From Candidatus Zixiibacteriota bacterium (GTDB lineage: Bacteria > Zixibacteria > MSB-5A5 > SM1-73): a stretch of 11,978 bases of DNA. Made by a program: the position numbers and the translations under genes. Location of the stretch: NCBI GenBank assembly GCA_023129805.1, contig JAGMBK010000048.1, positions 1-11,978 on the forward strand, written 5' to 3'. The notes under the pieces were generated by a model. The model saw only the letters and a list, made by a program, of their open reading frames with translations. It searched no databases and had not been told where the DNA came from. Of this stretch, positions 1-6,304 are shown one piece after another; positions within the stretch are counted from its first letter, which is position 1, and the number at the start of each line of letters is the position of its first letter.

Positions 1-27
1 CCACCCTGAGTTCATCGAAGGGCGGGC
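1..27 (-). repeat. Partial copy of a dispersed hairpin repeat (CTTCGA...CTCAGG family)
   Basis: The reverse complement of bases 1-21 matches bases 148-168 at 16 of 21 positions (CCTTCGA, then CTCAGG shared). It is therefore a second, oppositely oriented copy of the element at 139-198, cut by the window edge. Repeats of this look are widespread in environmental bacterial genomes (recalled, not searched). Confidence 0.6.
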
Positions 28-138
28 AAGCCCCTGTCCGATCTGGAAGGTCAGTTAGCTCAAATGAGATTCATAGGAAAAAAAGATTCTCAAGGACTTA
101 ATGAAATTGGCATTTTGAAATCCTTACCCCCTGTCCTT

Positions 139-198
139 CCTCTCTATCCTTCGACAAGCTCAGGACGGTGAGCGAAGTCGAACCGTGAAATAGAGAGG
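139..198. repeat. Nested-hairpin dispersed repeat
   Basis: Three concentric inverted repeats are visible: CCTCTCTAT (139-147) with ATAGAGAGG (190-198), TTCGAC (150-155) with GTCGAA (177-182), and GCTCA (158-162) with TGAGC (169-173). The core has the familiar form TTCGACAAGCTCAGG. The perfect outer 9-bp arms suggest the core either inserted inside a palindrome or brought its own arms. No reading frame is present. It is probably a non-coding REP/MITE-like unit. Confidence 0.7.
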
Positions 199-250
199 GG
201 GATAAAAGAAGGTAAGCTGGGAAAATTTTTTTGAAAAATCAACTTTTTTC

Positions 251-279
251 TTGACGACTCTTCTAACAGCTTCTATATT
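251..279 (+). promoter_or_regulatory. Sigma-70-type promoter for the 286-401 transcript
   Basis: A -35 box TTGACG (251-256) and a -10 box TATATT (274-279) are separated by exactly 17 bases, each one base from consensus. Transcription would start near 286. About 40 bases downstream begins a long stem-loop ending in seven Ts, so this promoter appears to drive a short RNA rather than directly the lipoprotein gene, which has its own promoter at 437-465. Confidence 0.6.
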
Positions 280-285
280 CTATTC

Positions 286-401
286 GGTTTCAAAAGAAAA
301 AAGTTGTCCGCAGGATCTTGAGATATGAGGGCAAGCTCTGGATCCCCAAGGATAGTTTCTTAGCCCCCCTATCCGACCGGAGTGAGCCCTCATCTTTTTT
401 T
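286..401 (+). ncRNA. Candidate small RNA or attenuated leader, about 115 nt
   Basis: No family is recognised. The predicted RNA starts about 7 bases after a near-consensus promoter and folds into one extended hairpin: ATGAGGGC (325-332) with GCCCTCAT (386-393), CTCTGG (336-341) with CCGGAG (377-382, one G-U), and GGATAG (350-355) with CTATCC (369-374). Seven Ts follow at 395-401. An alternative pairing of GGATC (313-317) with GATCC (341-345) would break the middle stem, so the locus could also be a regulated leader (attenuator or riboswitch-like) for the lipoprotein at 505. The two readings cannot be separated from sequence alone. Confidence 0.45.
325..401 (+). terminator. Rho-independent terminator-like stem-loop with T-run
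   Basis: The 8-bp outer stem (325-332 with 386-393) sits one base before TTTTTTT (395-401). The stem is longer and more interrupted than an ordinary terminator, with a 53-base interior that itself folds into two further helices. It probably ends the 286-401 transcript. Confidence 0.5.
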
Positions 402-436
402 ACGCAAGGTCTTCCTAAGGTTTTCAAAAATAAAAG

Positions 437-465
437 TTGTGTTTTGCAGAACTTCTTTTTATAAT
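437..465 (+). promoter_or_regulatory. Promoter of the lipoprotein gene
   Basis: A perfect -10 box TATAAT (460-465) is preceded, at 17 bases, by TTGTGT (437-442), a weaker -35. The expected start is near 472, leaving a 5' leader of about 33 bases. No clear Shine-Dalgarno sequence precedes the ATG at 505. Confidence 0.5.
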
Positions 466-504
466 TATATCGGCTTTTAGCTTAATATCATCATAACATT
501 TAAG

Positions 505-939
505 ATGATTAGACAAAGATATTTCTTTAGAGTTGCTTGGTGTTTCTTTGTTGCTTTATTGATTTATGGATGTGTGGGGAAGAAGCCGGATGATGATGTG
601 GCATTGATAAAACAACTTCTGGCAAAATTTGAGAGAGGGGTAAATCAGAGAAGTGAGGTGGTGCTGGACTCAATTACACAAGACAAAAAACAAAACATAG
701 CATCCCGGCTTTTGGATAGCCTCTCTTTTGGGAAAAAGCTTGAAGGTGCCCGGATAGCAAAAAAAAGTTTTGTGATGGTGAAAGATAGTGCGGAGGTGAG
801 GTTGAGACTAAGATTAGAATATGCAACGGATGAACAAGGACCAAACCAGATCGAAAAGTCGCTTAGGCTCTTTCTGAATAAAAAAAGGGGGAAATGGAAA
901 ATACAGAGGTTTAGCATGGTATCAAAAGAGAAACAATAG
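505..939 (+). CDS. Putative lipoprotein, 144 aa, possibly NTF2-like fold
   Basis: The protein starts with a charged stretch (RQR), a hydrophobic segment (about residues 7-21) and LIYGC with Cys23 as the probable lipidation site. The Tyr at -2 is not typical of a lipobox, so lipidation is likely rather than certain. The mature part has an amphipathic helix (LIKQLLAKFERGVNQR), then alternating strands ending in KRGKWKIQRFSM. A helix followed by a curved sheet with a final W-x-I strand recalls small NTF2/SnoaL-like domains, but no catalytic residue is recognised and the function is unknown. It would sit on the outer face of the cytoplasmic membrane or in the periplasm. It has its own promoter at 437-465 and lies downstream of the structured RNA at 286-401. 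Confidence 0.72.
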   Translation: MIRQRYFFRVAWCFFVALLIYGCVGKKPDDDVALIKQLLAKFERGVNQRSEVVLDSITQDKKQNIASRLLDSLSFGKKLEGARIAKKSFVMVKDSAEVRLRLRLEYATDEQGPNQIEKSLRLFLNKKRGKWKIQRFSMVSKEKQ

Positions 940-1133
940 CGTGAGAGGGGAAGGTCGAAGAGGGGAGGCCGTATGTTTGATGGATGTTTACGGATGTATC
1001 CAGGGAATAGCATGGACTCCCAAGGGTTTTGTGTTTTTTCCTGAACCTTTCCCGGGAAGGCAAACCTATAAGAAGCTCGGTCTCATCGAATCTGGTGTTA
1101 TCTAAAATCTACCATTCAAGGGAACGGTCAAGA

Positions 1134-1847
1134 GTGAAAGAAGCAAGTAAAGAGGATGAAGAGCAATTTTTCGATCGGACATATAAATTCGGAGCCAGAA
1201 AGCCTGTCTCCAAATTCTATACGGTGGTTCAAAGTAGTAGAAAATACTATGAAGACTTTCTTTTTGCCCACTGCCGAAATAAGAAGGTTCTGGAATTCGG
1301 TTGTGGAAGTGGTTCATACGCATTTTTCCTGACAAGGCGCGGTGCTAAGGTTATGGGTATTGATATTTCCAGGGTAGCAATTGAACAGGCCAAAGCGCGA
1401 GCTTGTAAAGAAAAAATGAAGGATATTGAGTTTTTAGTGATGGATGCAGAGGAGATGCAGTTTGAAGATGACAGTTTTGACATGGTGTATGGTACTGGTA
1501 TTTTACACCATCTTCGATTACATAAGGCTTTGAGGGAGTTAGCAAGAGTTTTGAACCCAGAAGGCAAAGCAATCTTCATAGAGCCTATGGCTCATAATCC
1601 AGCTATAAATCTTTTCAGAAAGCTAACACCTCGCTTTAGAACTAAAGATGAACATCCTCTAACTGCCAAAGACTTAGAAAGAATGAAAGAATTTTTTCAC
1701 CAAGCCAATTATGATTTCTTTCATCTGTTTTCGCTATTTGCAGTCCCATTTCGAAATAGTAAGGTATTTTCTTCTCTCCTTAAAACACTGGACGACCTTG
1801 ATAGGAAACTATTTGAATGGGTAACCTGGATGAGACCTTTGGCCTAG
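1134..1847 (+). CDS. Class I SAM-dependent methyltransferase, probably truncated at the C-terminus
   Basis: The protein has a Rossmann-fold methyltransferase core. Motif I is KKVLEFGCGSGSY (about residues 50-62), the acidic end of strand 2 is GIDIS (D77), a motif II-like MDAEE sits at 103-107, GILHHL follows at 122-127, and the post-motif LNPEGKAIFIEP is at 140-151. It resembles methyltransferases beside polysaccharide or lipid genes, but the substrate is unknown. The open frame extends back to a TTG at 1029. I prefer the GTG at 1134, which has AAGGGAA (1118-1124) nine bases upstream and starts just before the conserved-looking EEQFFDRTYKFGARKP. The stop at 1845 is suspicious. The same frame continues to a TAG at 1893-1895 and reads QVIIVLDKP after it. 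If TAG were TGG the tail would be RPLAWQVIIVLDKP, a usual last strand of this fold. A recent nonsense mutation or a base error is likely, so the gene may be a pseudogene. Confidence 0.82.
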   Translation: MKEASKEDEEQFFDRTYKFGARKPVSKFYTVVQSSRKYYEDFLFAHCRNKKVLEFGCGSGSYAFFLTRRGAKVMGIDISRVAIEQAKARACKEKMKDIEFLVMDAEEMQFEDDSFDMVYGTGILHHLRLHKALRELARVLNPEGKAIFIEPMAHNPAINLFRKLTPRFRTKDEHPLTAKDLERMKEFFHQANYDFFHLFSLFAVPFRNSKVFSSLLKTLDDLDRKLFEWVTWMRPLA

Positions 1848-2014
1848 CAGGTGATAATTGTTCTTGATAAACCGAAGAAGGAGGACTTCAAATAGCAAGG
1901 TCTTATCAGATCAACTCGTTCACCCAAATGCTTTGCAAAGTTGGAAAACGAGAGATTTCGTTGCAGAATATGCACAAATAGCTTTATACACCTTAATAGA
2001 ACAGGGAAGCAAAA

Positions 2015-3073
2015 ATGCTGGATATAGACGAAACCATTGAGGCTGAGATCAATCGGGCGGTGAGCTTCATCCAGGAGGCATTAGATTCTGAGCCTTCCTA
2101 CATTGAGGTAGAGTCAGGTGAGGAAGAAAAAGAGCCTTTGCTTCTGGACAAGGATTTAGATGAGCTTTCCTTCCATATAATAAAGGAAGAAGAGCCAAAG
2201 GGAAAGGTTGCCGCCGTGGATGGCGGTTCGGCTACGGTGGTTAAGGGAAGATCATTTCTGATCGGCGTGTACCGGGTGGGCTCTGTCATTTACCAACATG
2301 AGAAAAGGATCGATCAGAAGATGATACCTTTAAAACTGGATATAATCTCACAGGCTAATCTCTCACAAATGTATGTTTCCGCCTATGGTGATCTGGTGGG
2401 TGAAGAGCCCTCAGAAGCTCCGGGAATAGAGAAGATGTTGGATCGTCTGCGTCTCTTCTCCGAATGGAGGATGGCGCAAGAGCTTTTAGATGAGCTGGAG
2501 AGCGGTGATATGTTGCTTATCGATGGGTCGCTTAAGGCAAGTATTGCACCGCCTTACAATTTCATGCTTAAATTTACCCGGAAAGCTAAAGATAAGGGTG
2601 TCCATCTGGTGGGAGTGACCAAAACCAGCACCCTTTATTGGGGAGACAAATCCCCCTTAATTCCGGCGGTGACGAAAACAGCGGAGAGATTCTGCCCCAA
2701 CTCAAAATGGTTCTGCCAGATATCCGATGAGAAACTTCACACCACCGGCTCCGGCTATCTCGGAAAGATCTATGTGGCTAAGCTGAAAGCCTCCTCAGAT
2801 TTCGCCTTCCGGATAGATGTCAATCGGATCGATCCGGTGGATGCAAATATGATTTTCTCTGTTTTATCCTATCTTTCCGGCGATCCGGCTTTCCTGGGAT
2901 ACCCTTATCCTCTGGCGGCAGTTCATAATATCTCCCGAATCACCTCATCGGAGATAGAAGACATCAGATATAAACTGCAGTCCAGGGCTTTTGAGAAGGG
3001 CATCACCACGTCAGACTGGGATCTTTTGTTTACCGACTTTCATGAGGTGTTAAATGCGGATTTGAATAGATGA
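2015..3073 (+). CDS. nurA: NurA-type 5'-3' nuclease
   Basis: NurA is a Mn-dependent nuclease that works in the central channel complex with HerA to resect double-strand breaks. Residues visible here and expected for the family are AAVDGGS (Asp69) near the N-terminus, E150 in RLFSEWRMAQELL, LLIDGSL (Asp170), GVTKTS (Lys203), and the C-terminal block GDPAFLGYPYPLAAVHNIS with Asp290 and His304. The length of 352 aa is normal. The N-terminal 60 residues are very acidic (ESGEEEKE) and precede the nuclease fold. The ATG at 2015 has AGGGAAG (2003-2009) five bases upstream. It is the first of four same-strand genes, followed by herA after a 140-base gap holding a clover-like repeat. The herA neighbour and the GYPYPL block make this call firm. 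Confidence 0.92.
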   Translation: MLDIDETIEAEINRAVSFIQEALDSEPSYIEVESGEEEKEPLLLDKDLDELSFHIIKEEEPKGKVAAVDGGSATVVKGRSFLIGVYRVGSVIYQHEKRIDQKMIPLKLDIISQANLSQMYVSAYGDLVGEEPSEAPGIEKMLDRLRLFSEWRMAQELLDELESGDMLLIDGSLKASIAPPYNFMLKFTRKAKDKGVHLVGVTKTSTLYWGDKSPLIPAVTKTAERFCPNSKWFCQISDEKLHTTGSGYLGKIYVAKLKASSDFAFRIDVNRIDPVDANMIFSVLSYLSGDPAFLGYPYPLAAVHNISRITSSEIEDIRYKLQSRAFEKGITTSDWDLLFTDFHEVLNADLNR

Positions 3074-3091
3074 AGGGAACTAGATTCTAGT

Positions 3092-3146
3092 CGCGTAGCC
3101 AAGCCTTCATGGCTTGGCTGGCAAGCCGTAAAGACTTGCGTACGCG
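3092..3146. repeat. Clover-like intergenic element, nurA-herA gap
   Basis: Outer arms CGCGTA (3092-3097) and TACGCG (3141-3146) enclose two hairpins: AGCCAAGCC (3097-3105) with GGCTTGGCT (3111-3119), loop TTCAT, and GCAAG (3121-3125) with CTTGC (3135-3139). The plan, and the GTAGCC at its 5' side, match the two modules at 4792-4910. Just upstream is a small palindrome, ACTAGA-T-TCTAGT (3079-3091). A 10-base direct repeat, TAAAGACTTG, occurs at 3129-3138 and 3164-3173. If transcribed it would form a structured spacer in the operon mRNA. Confidence 0.7.
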
Positions 3147-3213
3147 TGATCCATGGAAGGGTCTAAAGACTTGAATTACACTTTTGACAGAAAATCGAAA
3201 AAAGGAAGCTGAG

Positions 3214-4770
3214 ATGGATTATAAAGGAAGAATTACCGGAAAGAAGATAACCGAACTTTATTTTCGAACCTTTTATGAAGAGGACCTGCATCTGGGGGAT
3301 ATACTTCTGGCGGAAGATGAGGATAGAGGATTGCCCTACTATTTGAGGGTGGTGGACGTAAGCTATGGAGTGGAGGCATCCGATCCCAACTGGGCGGAGA
3401 GAACTGCGGGGAATATGATGCTTTTAGATAGACAGAACGAGCCTTTCCAGTTCCATGAGAAGGAGAGAAGATTATATAAAGTCGGACGCTGTGTTCCATT
3501 GGGATACATAAAAGGGAATAGTTTCCGCAAGCCCAAAACCATCCCCTCTCATTTTTCCAGGGTGAGAACCCCGCAAAAGAAGGATTTTGAATTCTTAAAA
3601 AACTTCATGGGTGATCTGGAGATCGGTTTCTTAAGGTCAGGGGAGGATGTTTTAGACTTTCGGGTGGGTATCTCAGGGGAGATCTTTCCTTATCACATCG
3701 GGATATTCGCCACCACCGGCATGGGCAAAAGCAATCTGATGAAGGTGCTTGCCGGCACGGTTCTGGAATCTTCTCAATATGGCATGTTGATCTTGGATCC
3801 TCATGGTGAGTATTACGATGGTGGGGGAGATCCAGCCCATAAGGGTCTGGTGGATCATCCTCTGGCTGAAAAGCGACTGAGAGTTTACAGTTCCCGGAAT
3901 CTAGGTGGTCCCCACAATAAACTTAAGATAAGCCCGCGGGAAATAGACATAAAGGACTTCCGTCACATATACGATTTCACCCAGCCGCAGGTGGAGATGC
4001 TTTATGCGGCAAGATTTCTTTTCGGTGGAAACTGGATGCAGGAGATAGCTTATGCCAAGATGGAAGATCTTCTTATTAAGCTTTCCAGTGGAAAAGGATT
4101 TTTTGAATCGACCGCTGGTGTTATTCAGAGAAGAGTGGAACAAATTCTCAGGCTTCCATTCATACACAAAGATCCGGAATTGTCCATCACCAGAAATGTG
4201 ATCAGTGATCTGGACTCGGGCAAGCTGGTTTTGGTGGATACCTCCAACATGTCCGAGCAGGAGGAGCTTTTGATATCCGCGGTCCTGTCCAGAGCGGTGT
4301 TCTTTCATCACAGCCGGGCATATCAGGATCCAGCAAAATTCAAAGCCCTTCTACCTACCATCATTGTAATGGAAGAAGCACAGAGGGTTCTTTCTCAAAA
4401 GGGGAGATCGGACATAAATATCTTTGCCCAAATTTCCAGAGAAGGAAGAAAATTTAAGACTGGACTTTGCGCCATCACCCAGCAGCCAAAATTGATTGAC
4501 GAGGAGCTTCTGTCTCAATTCAACACCCTGTTTATTCTGGGATTGGCTGATGAGAGGGACAGGAACATAGTTAAATCCTCAGCCAAACAGGATATTTCGG
4601 ATTTGGGCACGGAGATTCAGATGCTGGAGGCGGGAGAGGCTTTGATCACCTCTCCCCAATCACCTTTTGCCATTCCGGCGAAGATACATCTCTATGAAGA
4701 GTGGTTGAAAGGCAGAGCCAGGGAAGAGAAAGAGTTTGAGAAGACAAAAATAGATCGGGATTTTTTCTAA
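3214..4770 (+). CDS. herA: HerA-type hexameric DNA translocase/helicase
   Basis: HerA is an FtsK-like ATPase that forms a hexameric ring, pumps duplex DNA and loads NurA. Order seen: an N-terminal barrel-like region (about residues 1-110), then a P-loop FATTGMGKSN (Lys172), LILDPHGEY (192-200) shortly after it, a Walker B variant TIIVMEEAQ (E387-E388), the sensor-like TQQP (422-425), and the basic SREGRKFKTGL (408-418), a likely arginine-finger region. The C-terminal tail is charged. The open frame begins with a TTG at 3184, but ATG 3214 has AAAGGAAG (3201-3208) at good spacing and gives a 518-residue protein of normal family length. It follows nurA and precedes mre11, separated from the latter by 234 bases of structured repeats. 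Confidence 0.93.
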   Translation: MDYKGRITGKKITELYFRTFYEEDLHLGDILLAEDEDRGLPYYLRVVDVSYGVEASDPNWAERTAGNMMLLDRQNEPFQFHEKERRLYKVGRCVPLGYIKGNSFRKPKTIPSHFSRVRTPQKKDFEFLKNFMGDLEIGFLRSGEDVLDFRVGISGEIFPYHIGIFATTGMGKSNLMKVLAGTVLESSQYGMLILDPHGEYYDGGGDPAHKGLVDHPLAEKRLRVYSSRNLGGPHNKLKISPREIDIKDFRHIYDFTQPQVEMLYAARFLFGGNWMQEIAYAKMEDLLIKLSSGKGFFESTAGVIQRRVEQILRLPFIHKDPELSITRNVISDLDSGKLVLVDTSNMSEQEELLISAVLSRAVFFHHSRAYQDPAKFKALLPTIIVMEEAQRVLSQKGRSDINIFAQISREGRKFKTGLCAITQQPKLIDEELLSQFNTLFILGLADERDRNIVKSSAKQDISDLGTEIQMLEAGEALITSPQSPFAIPAKIHLYEEWLKGRAREEKEFEKTKIDRDFF

Positions 4771-4791
4771 TCGGGCTGTGTGAAAACCTTG

Positions 4792-4861
4792 AACGCGGTA
4801 GCCGCCCCGCCTCTGGCGGGGCGCACGTATTTCGCACCCTGAAGGGTGCGCCTGCCGCGTT
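4792..4861. repeat. Clover-like intergenic element, copy 1 of the herA-mre11 gap
   Basis: Arms AACGCGG (4792-4798) and CCGCGTT (4855-4861) enclose two perfect hairpins: GCCCCGCC (4804-4811) with GGCGGGGC (4815-4822), and CGCACCCT (4833-4840) with AGGGTGCG (4843-4850). The second has a CTGAAG apex. GTAGCC follows the left arm, as in the other copies. It is far more GC-rich than the surrounding sequence. Confidence 0.75.
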
Positions 4862-4864
4862 ATC

Positions 4865-4910
4865 GGTAGCCGCAGGCTTCAGCCTGCGCAACCTGAAGGT
4901 TGCGGCTACC
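4865..4910. repeat. Clover-like intergenic element, copy 2 of the herA-mre11 gap
   Basis: Arms GGTAGCCGC (4865-4873) and GCGGCTACC (4902-4910) overlap two perfect hairpins: CGCAGGCT (4871-4878) with AGCCTGCG (4881-4888), and CGCAACCT (4887-4894) with AGGTTGCG (4897-4904). The apices are CTTCAG and CTGAAG, which are complements of each other. Outer and inner stems share bases, so the unit can switch between one long stem and two hairpins. It starts three bases after copy 1. Confidence 0.78.
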
Positions 4911-4934
4911 ACTAATGGCTTGTAAAGTTGTGGC

Positions 4935-4964
4935 ACCAGAACCTAACTTAAGTTAGGTTCTGGT
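4935..4964. promoter_or_regulatory. Perfect 30-bp palindrome upstream of mre11
   Basis: Arms of 15 bases run from ACCAGAACC to GGTTCTGGT with centre CTTAAG and no mismatch or loop. The right-arm sequence AGGTTCTGGTT (4955-4965) is repeated directly at 4975-4985, exactly 20 bases on, ending 19 bases before the mre11 ATG. No T-run follows, so it is not a standard terminator. The palindrome plus a half-site at two-turn spacing could be an operator for a dimeric regulator. It could also be a hairpin substrate for SbcCD-type nucleases. Confidence 0.55.
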
Positions 4965-5004
4965 TAAATGAATCAGGTTCTGGTTTGTAAGAATCGATTT
5001 CCCA

Positions 5005-6207
5005 ATGCGATTCATTCATATATCGGACAGCCATCTGGGGGCAAGCGGATTCTCTCGCAGATTATCCCCCACAGGATTCAATCAAAGAGAAGAAGACATC
5101 TGCAATGTATTTAAATCTGCAGTGGATCAGATAATCGAGCTGAAGCCGGATTTTGTCCTGCATACGGGAGATCTTTTTCACACGGTAAGACCCACCAATC
5201 GAATCATCAATTTTGCCATAAGACAGATTTTGCGAATCGTGAATCTACAGATTCCCATGGTAATCATCTCAGGCAATCACGATACCCCCAAGCAGAGGGC
5301 AGTCGGCTCGGTTTTTTCGTTTTTCGAGGTTTTCTCTCCTTATCTTCATCTGGTATACAGGAATCAGTATGAGCTTCTAAAACTTGATCAGACTGCCATC
5401 CACGCCATCCCTCACTGTCTGGATCAGGAGGATTTTTCTAAAGAAGTGGCAAAGGTGAGAATCGTCGGCGGACTGCGGACGGCCGACGGCGGACAGAATT
5501 CAACCTTCAACATTCTGATGTTGCATGGAGTAGTGGCAGGCATACGAGAGTTCTCCATGGGCGAGTTGGCTGAACAGGAGATCCCGTCCTCCTATCTGGA
5601 GATGCCCTTCGATTATGTGGCACTGGGGCATTATCACCGCTTTTGTGAGGTGAAATCCGGGGCGTATTATGCTGGATCCACAGAAAGAGTGTCCATGGCA
5701 GAGCTGGGTCAAGACAAGGGATTTGTGGAAGTGGAAATAGAGATGTCCACAGTCCACAATCCACAGTCCACAGAAACATCTTCGCCAACCATAAACGTAA
5801 AGTTCCATCAAGTCTCCGCCAGGGAGATGATCGAGCTTCCTTTTGTCGAAGCTCAGGATTTAGACCAAGAACAGATTTTACAAGAGATTGAAAAAAGAAC
5901 TGAGGCGGCGGATATTGCAGAGAAGATAGTCAGGCTAAAGGTAAAAAATATTCCAGAGCATATATACAACTCATTGGATTTTCGAAAAGTAGCAGAGCTG
6001 AAGTCACGGGCATTCCATTTTGACTTGAGATTTGAAAAAAAAGAAGAAGAGGCGGAGGTTCAATCCACCAGAACTTCCATTGGTAAATTGAACGTGGAGT
6101 TTGAGCAGTTCCTGAAACAGGTGGCGGTGGAGAATCTGAAGAAAGACAGATTGTTGGAGTTAGGTTTGAAGTACCTATTGGCAGACGCAGTAGGCGGTAT
6201 TCAGTAG
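5005..6207 (+). CDS. mre11: Mre11/SbcD-type DNA double-strand break nuclease subunit
   Basis: Mre11 is a dimeric Mn-dependent phosphoesterase that partners Rad50 in opening hairpins and trimming broken ends. All metal motifs are present: HISDSHLG (D8, H10), HTGDLFH (D56), ISGNHDTP (N91, H92, D93), MLHGVVAG (H174) and ALGHYHRF (H209, H211). A capping region and a charged C-terminal part for Rad50 binding follow. The length of 400 aa is normal. There is no clear Shine-Dalgarno, but the ATG is fixed by the usual MRFIHISD start. Three stretches are made of seven-base tandem repeats: 5464-5491 (about residues 154-163), 5745-5772 (about 247-256, STVHNPQSTE) and the C-terminus with its stop, 6188-6208. 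None touches a metal motif. The frame stays correct across the first two, which lie between motifs or at domain edges. rad50 follows after 97 bases. Confidence 0.93.
   Translation: MRFIHISDSHLGASGFSRRLSPTGFNQREEDICNVFKSAVDQIIELKPDFVLHTGDLFHTVRPTNRIINFAIRQILRIVNLQIPMVIISGNHDTPKQRAVGSVFSFFEVFSPYLHLVYRNQYELLKLDQTAIHAIPHCLDQEDFSKEVAKVRIVGGLRTADGGQNSTFNILMLHGVVAGIREFSMGELAEQEIPSSYLEMPFDYVALGHYHRFCEVKSGAYYAGSTERVSMAELGQDKGFVEVEIEMSTVHNPQSTETSSPTINVKFHQVSAREMIELPFVEAQDLDQEQILQEIEKRTEAADIAEKIVRLKVKNIPEHIYNSLDFRKVAELKSRAFHFDLRFEKKEEEAEVQSTRTSIGKLNVEFEQFLKQVAVENLKKDRLLELGLKYLLADAVGGIQ
5464..5491 (+). repeat. Seven-base tandem repeat inside mre11 (GACNGCG type, 4 units)
   Basis: Units are GTCGGCG, GACTGCG, GACGGCC, GACGGCG, and a decayed fifth begins at 5492 (GACAGAA). 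The stretch is much more GC-rich than the rest of the gene. It encodes a Gly-rich peptide (VGGLRTADGG) just before the LMLHG metal motif. Confidence 0.7.
5745..5772 (+). repeat. Seven-base tandem repeat inside mre11 (GTCCACA, 4 units)
   Basis: Four units of GTCCACA run head to tail, the third with A in place of G. Because seven is not a multiple of three, each unit is read in a different frame (peptide STVHNPQST), and gain or loss of one unit would shift the frame of mre11 after residue 247. Confidence 0.82.
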
Positions 6208-6243
6208 ACAGTATTCAGTAGACAGTATCCAGTAGGCAGTAGG
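6188..6243 (+). repeat. Seven-base tandem repeat across the mre11 stop codon (CAGTANN, 8 units)
   Basis: Eight units start at 6188, 6195, 6202 and so on to 6237. Most are CAGTAGA, CAGTAGG or CAGTATT; the second is CGGTATT. The first three encode the end of Mre11 (AVGGIQ), and the stop TAG is part of the third unit. The array ends within 62 bases of the rad50 start. Confidence 0.8.
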
Positions 6244-6267
6244 CAGACAAAACCGTAGTTCTGACTG

Positions 6268-6295
6268 TGAATTATGAACCATGAACTATTAACCA
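6268..6295 (+). repeat. Seven-base tandem repeat upstream of rad50 (TGAACCA type, 4 units)
   Basis: Units TGAATTA, TGAACCA, TGAACTA, TTAACCA end nine bases before the rad50 ATG, in the place where a ribosome binding site would be expected. The unit TGAACCA also occurs, twice on the minus strand, in the block at 11930-11957. Confidence 0.65.
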
Positions 6296-6304
6296 ATTTC
6301 GCGA

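Noticed and set aside
1029..1133. Upstream extension of the methyltransferase from TTG 1029
   Set aside because: The possible AAGGG is only two bases from the TTG and the extra 35 residues look unlike the family. GTG 1134 fits better.
1845..1847. UAG recoding (pyrrolysine or reassigned stop) in the methyltransferase
   Set aside because: TAG ends the lipoprotein gene and mre11 in this window, no pyl genes are seen, and the expected residue is Trp, so TGG to TAG is simpler.
1858..2040. Plus-strand open frame of 60 codons
   Set aside because: TTG start, overlaps the start of nurA in another frame, and no support as a gene. Only a weak remnant hypothesis is kept as a finding.
4931..4950. Sigma-54 promoter (TGGCAC) before mre11
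   Set aside because: The -24-like TGGCAC is present but no TTGC-type -12 element follows at the right distance. It is the edge of the palindrome.
6188..6250. CRISPR-like array
   Set aside because: Units of seven bases without spacers and no cas genes nearby. It is a tandem repeat, not a CRISPR.
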